From Caulobacter sp. BK020 (lineage in GTDB: Bacteria; Pseudomonadota; Alphaproteobacteria; Caulobacterales; Caulobacteraceae), in assembly GCF_004342605.1 (NCBI RefSeq), contig NZ_SLZL01000029.1, positions 1 through 42,577 of the forward strand: a DNA stretch of 42,577 nt. Reading direction: 5' to 3'. The translations under genes were made by a program, and so were the position numbers. Within the stretch, counting starts at the first letter, position 1, and every line of letters starts with the position of its first letter. Below the pieces are notes generated by a model. It was not told the DNA's origin. It was given only the letters and a program-made list of their open reading frames with translations, and ran no database searches. Below, in pieces: positions 41,197-42,577 of the stretch.

Positions 41197-41838
41197 ATGC
41201 AGCTCACCCTCCACGGCGCCTGGCGGTCGAGCGCGGCCTACCGGGTGCGGATCGGCCTGAACCTCAAGGGCCTGGCCTACCAGACGGCCCCGCTGGACCT
41301 GGTCGCCAACCAGCACCAGGCGCCGGCCTTCGCCGCCCTGAACCCCCAGCGGCTGGTGCCGGCCCTGGAGGTCGACGGCCGGGTGCTGACCCAGAGCCTG
41401 GCGATCCTGGAATGGCTGGACGAGACCGTACCGCAGCCCGCCTTGCTGCCCGCCGATCCGTTCGACCGCGCCGTCGTGCGCTCGATGGCCCAGATCGTCG
41501 CCAGCGACATCCATCCGGTGAACAACCTGCGGATCCTGCGGGCCCTGACCGAGCTGGGCGTCGACGAGCCGGGCCGCGAGGCCTGGATCGGGCGCTGGAT
41601 CACAGACGGTTTCGCGGCGCTGGAGCCGCTGATCGTCCGCCACGGCGGCGACTACGCCTTCGGCGACGCCCCGACCCTGGCCGACGGCTGCCTGGTCCCG
41701 CAGGTCTACAACGCCGAGCGGTTCAAGACCGACCTGGCGCCGTTCCCCGCCATTCGCGCCGTCGCCGAGCGCGCCCGCGCCCATCCGGCCTTCGCGGCCG
41801 CCCATCCCAACCAACAGCCGGACGCCATCCATGCTTGA
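41197..41838 (+). CDS. maiA: Maleylacetoacetate (maleylpyruvate) isomerase, zeta-class GST
   Basis: A 213-residue glutathione-dependent isomerase. 'GAWRSSAAYRVRIGLNLKGL' contains the zeta-class motif SSxxxRVRIxL, and 'NPQRLVPALEVDGRVLTQSLAILEWLDE' binds glutathione. 'DIHPVNNLRIL' is also typical of the class. It converts a maleyl to a fumaryl intermediate so that the FAH-type enzyme upstream can cleave it. Its last codons overlap the start of the carbonic anhydrase gene by 8 bases (41831-41838). Confidence 0.9.
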   Translation: MQLTLHGAWRSSAAYRVRIGLNLKGLAYQTAPLDLVANQHQAPAFAALNPQRLVPALEVDGRVLTQSLAILEWLDETVPQPALLPADPFDRAVVRSMAQIVASDIHPVNNLRILRALTELGVDEPGREAWIGRWITDGFAALEPLIVRHGGDYAFGDAPTLADGCLVPQVYNAERFKTDLAPFPAIRAVAERARAHPAFAAAHPNQQPDAIHA

Positions 41839-42457
41839 AGACCTGAAGAGCAACAACCTGGCCTGGTCGCTGCGCAAGACCGAGGCCGACCCCCAGTTCT
41901 TCAAGCGCCTGGAGGGCCAGCAGAGCCCGGAATACCTGTGGATCGGCTGCAGCGACAGCCGGGTGCCGGCCAACGAGATCGTCGGCCTGGACCCGGGCGA
42001 GCTGTTCGTCCACCGCAACGTCGCCAACCTGGCCCCGCCGCAGGACGCCAACTATCTGAGCGTGCTGCAGTTCGCGGTCGACGTGCTGAAGGTCAAGCAC
42101 ATCATGGTCGTGGGCCACTATGGCTGCGGCGGCGTGGCGGCGGCCATCGACGGCCAGCGCCGCGGCCTGGTCGACCACTGGCTGCACCCGATCCGCGAGG
42201 TCCACGCCGAGCACAAGCACGAGCTGGAGGCGATCGGCGACGAGAAGTCGATGCTCAACCGCCTGTGCGAACTGAACGTCGCCCGCCAGGTGCGCAACGT
42301 CGCCGCCGACGTTTTCGTCCAGGACGCCTGGGCGCGCGGCCAGCAACTGTCGGTGCACGGCTGGGTCTACTCGCTGTCCAACGGCTTGGTGACAGACCTC
42401 GAGGTCGGGATTTCGAGCCTTGAGGATTATCAGAAGGCGCTCGCCGGACCTCGCTGA
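41831..42457 (+). CDS. can: Beta-class carbonic anhydrase
   Basis: A 208-residue cytoplasmic zinc enzyme that interconverts CO2 and bicarbonate. The zinc ligands Cys40, His96 and Cys99 are visible in 'IGCSDSRVPANEI' and 'VVGHYGCGGV', with the Asp42-Arg44 dyad. 'NVANLAPP' and 'HGWVYSLSNG' also fit the class. The ATG at 41831 lies inside the end of maiA in another frame, so the three genes 40511-42457 form one tight operon. Confidence 0.95.
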   Translation: MLEDLKSNNLAWSLRKTEADPQFFKRLEGQQSPEYLWIGCSDSRVPANEIVGLDPGELFVHRNVANLAPPQDANYLSVLQFAVDVLKVKHIMVVGHYGCGGVAAAIDGQRRGLVDHWLHPIREVHAEHKHELEAIGDEKSMLNRLCELNVARQVRNVAADVFVQDAWARGQQLSVHGWVYSLSNGLVTDLEVGISSLEDYQKALAGPR

Positions 42458-42485
42458 AGGTCCAGCGTCCTGGGCGCTCAGCGGC

Positions 42486-42577
42486 CTAGAGCGGGTTGAG
42501 GTTTAGCTGAATCGCGGGATTCCCAAATCAGCTGGCGTCTGATTCAAGATGCTGGCTGGGAAGGAGGCCAGCATGGA
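42486..42577 (+). mobile_element. Probable left end of an IS630-type insertion sequence (cut by the window edge)
   Basis: The segment begins at TAGAGCGGGTTGAGG, as expected for an element inserted at TA. It contains an imperfect inverted repeat (GAATC-GCG-GGATTC). It ends with a strong RBS (AAGGAGG) placed five bases before an ATG at 42573 that runs off the window, where a transposase would start. The resemblance to IS630-family ends is from memory, and no transposase sequence is visible. Confidence 0.45.

Overview
The window looks like a piece of a Caulobacter (Caulobacteraceae, Alphaproteobacteria) chromosome. The evidence is high G+C and dense coding, a chpT gene (CtrA phosphorelay phosphotransferase, with the phospho-histidine at residue 33), the complete phyR / nepR-sigT-phyK general stress response (GSR) locus with PhyR aspartate 192, an aroA-cmk-rpsA-ihfB backbone, and dispersed intergenic repeats of the alphaproteobacterial kind. 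Nothing points to a plasmid or prophage. The only mobile element suggested is a probable insertion-sequence left end at the extreme right edge.

Layout. 1-7.9 kb (+): the end of an unknown gene, a coupled SRPBCC / DCC / saccharopine dehydrogenase-DUF4166 operon, a two-domain M16 peptidase, a LOG-family protein and a flavin amine oxidase. 7.9-12.9 kb (-): mscL, ihfB, rpsA, cmk, a small lipoprotein and aroA. 13.0-13.8 kb (+): a TIGR02300 acidic zinc-ribbon protein and tRNA-Ala(GGC). 13.8-15.7 kb: a divergent alpha/beta hydrolase and MmyB-like regulator. 15.7-16.6 kb: a gene-free block of REP-like inverted repeats. 16.6-19.9 kb: a small basic protein, cysQ, DUF3553, chpT, a CheY-like receiver and CheR. 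19.9-21.0 kb: a sulfotransferase-like gene. 21.2-30.3 kb: the GSR cluster. 30.4-32.3 kb: an HWE kinase-receiver hybrid. 32.3-33.0 kb: a gene-free repeat block. 33.0-40.3 kb: a GFA protein, a CoA-transferase, a DUF4142 lipoprotein, a thioesterase and an ABC permease-M1 peptidase fusion with its ATPase. 40.5-42.5 kb (+): a FAH-family hydrolase, a maleylacetoacetate isomerase-like GST and a beta-carbonic anhydrase.

The most interesting region is 21.2-30.3 kb. Eight exact matches to the EcfG/SigT promoter (GGAAC, 16 or 17 bases, CGTT) lie there, each in front of a transcription unit in the right orientation. The units are entericidin-like lipoprotein, nepR-sigT-phyK, phyR, a two-gene operon of small membrane proteins, a gene-free transcription unit whose fold and C-rich stretch match the stress sRNA GsrN, a glycine-zipper lipoprotein, a lipid kinase-metallophosphoesterase pair, and a DUF883-holin-like pair. 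The regulators of the GSR and a block of predicted envelope effectors therefore sit together, and each transcription unit appears to carry its own SigT promoter. The core regulators and GsrN are known biology. The clustered small envelope genes, and two divergent promoters whose -35 elements form one palindrome, are the less described part.
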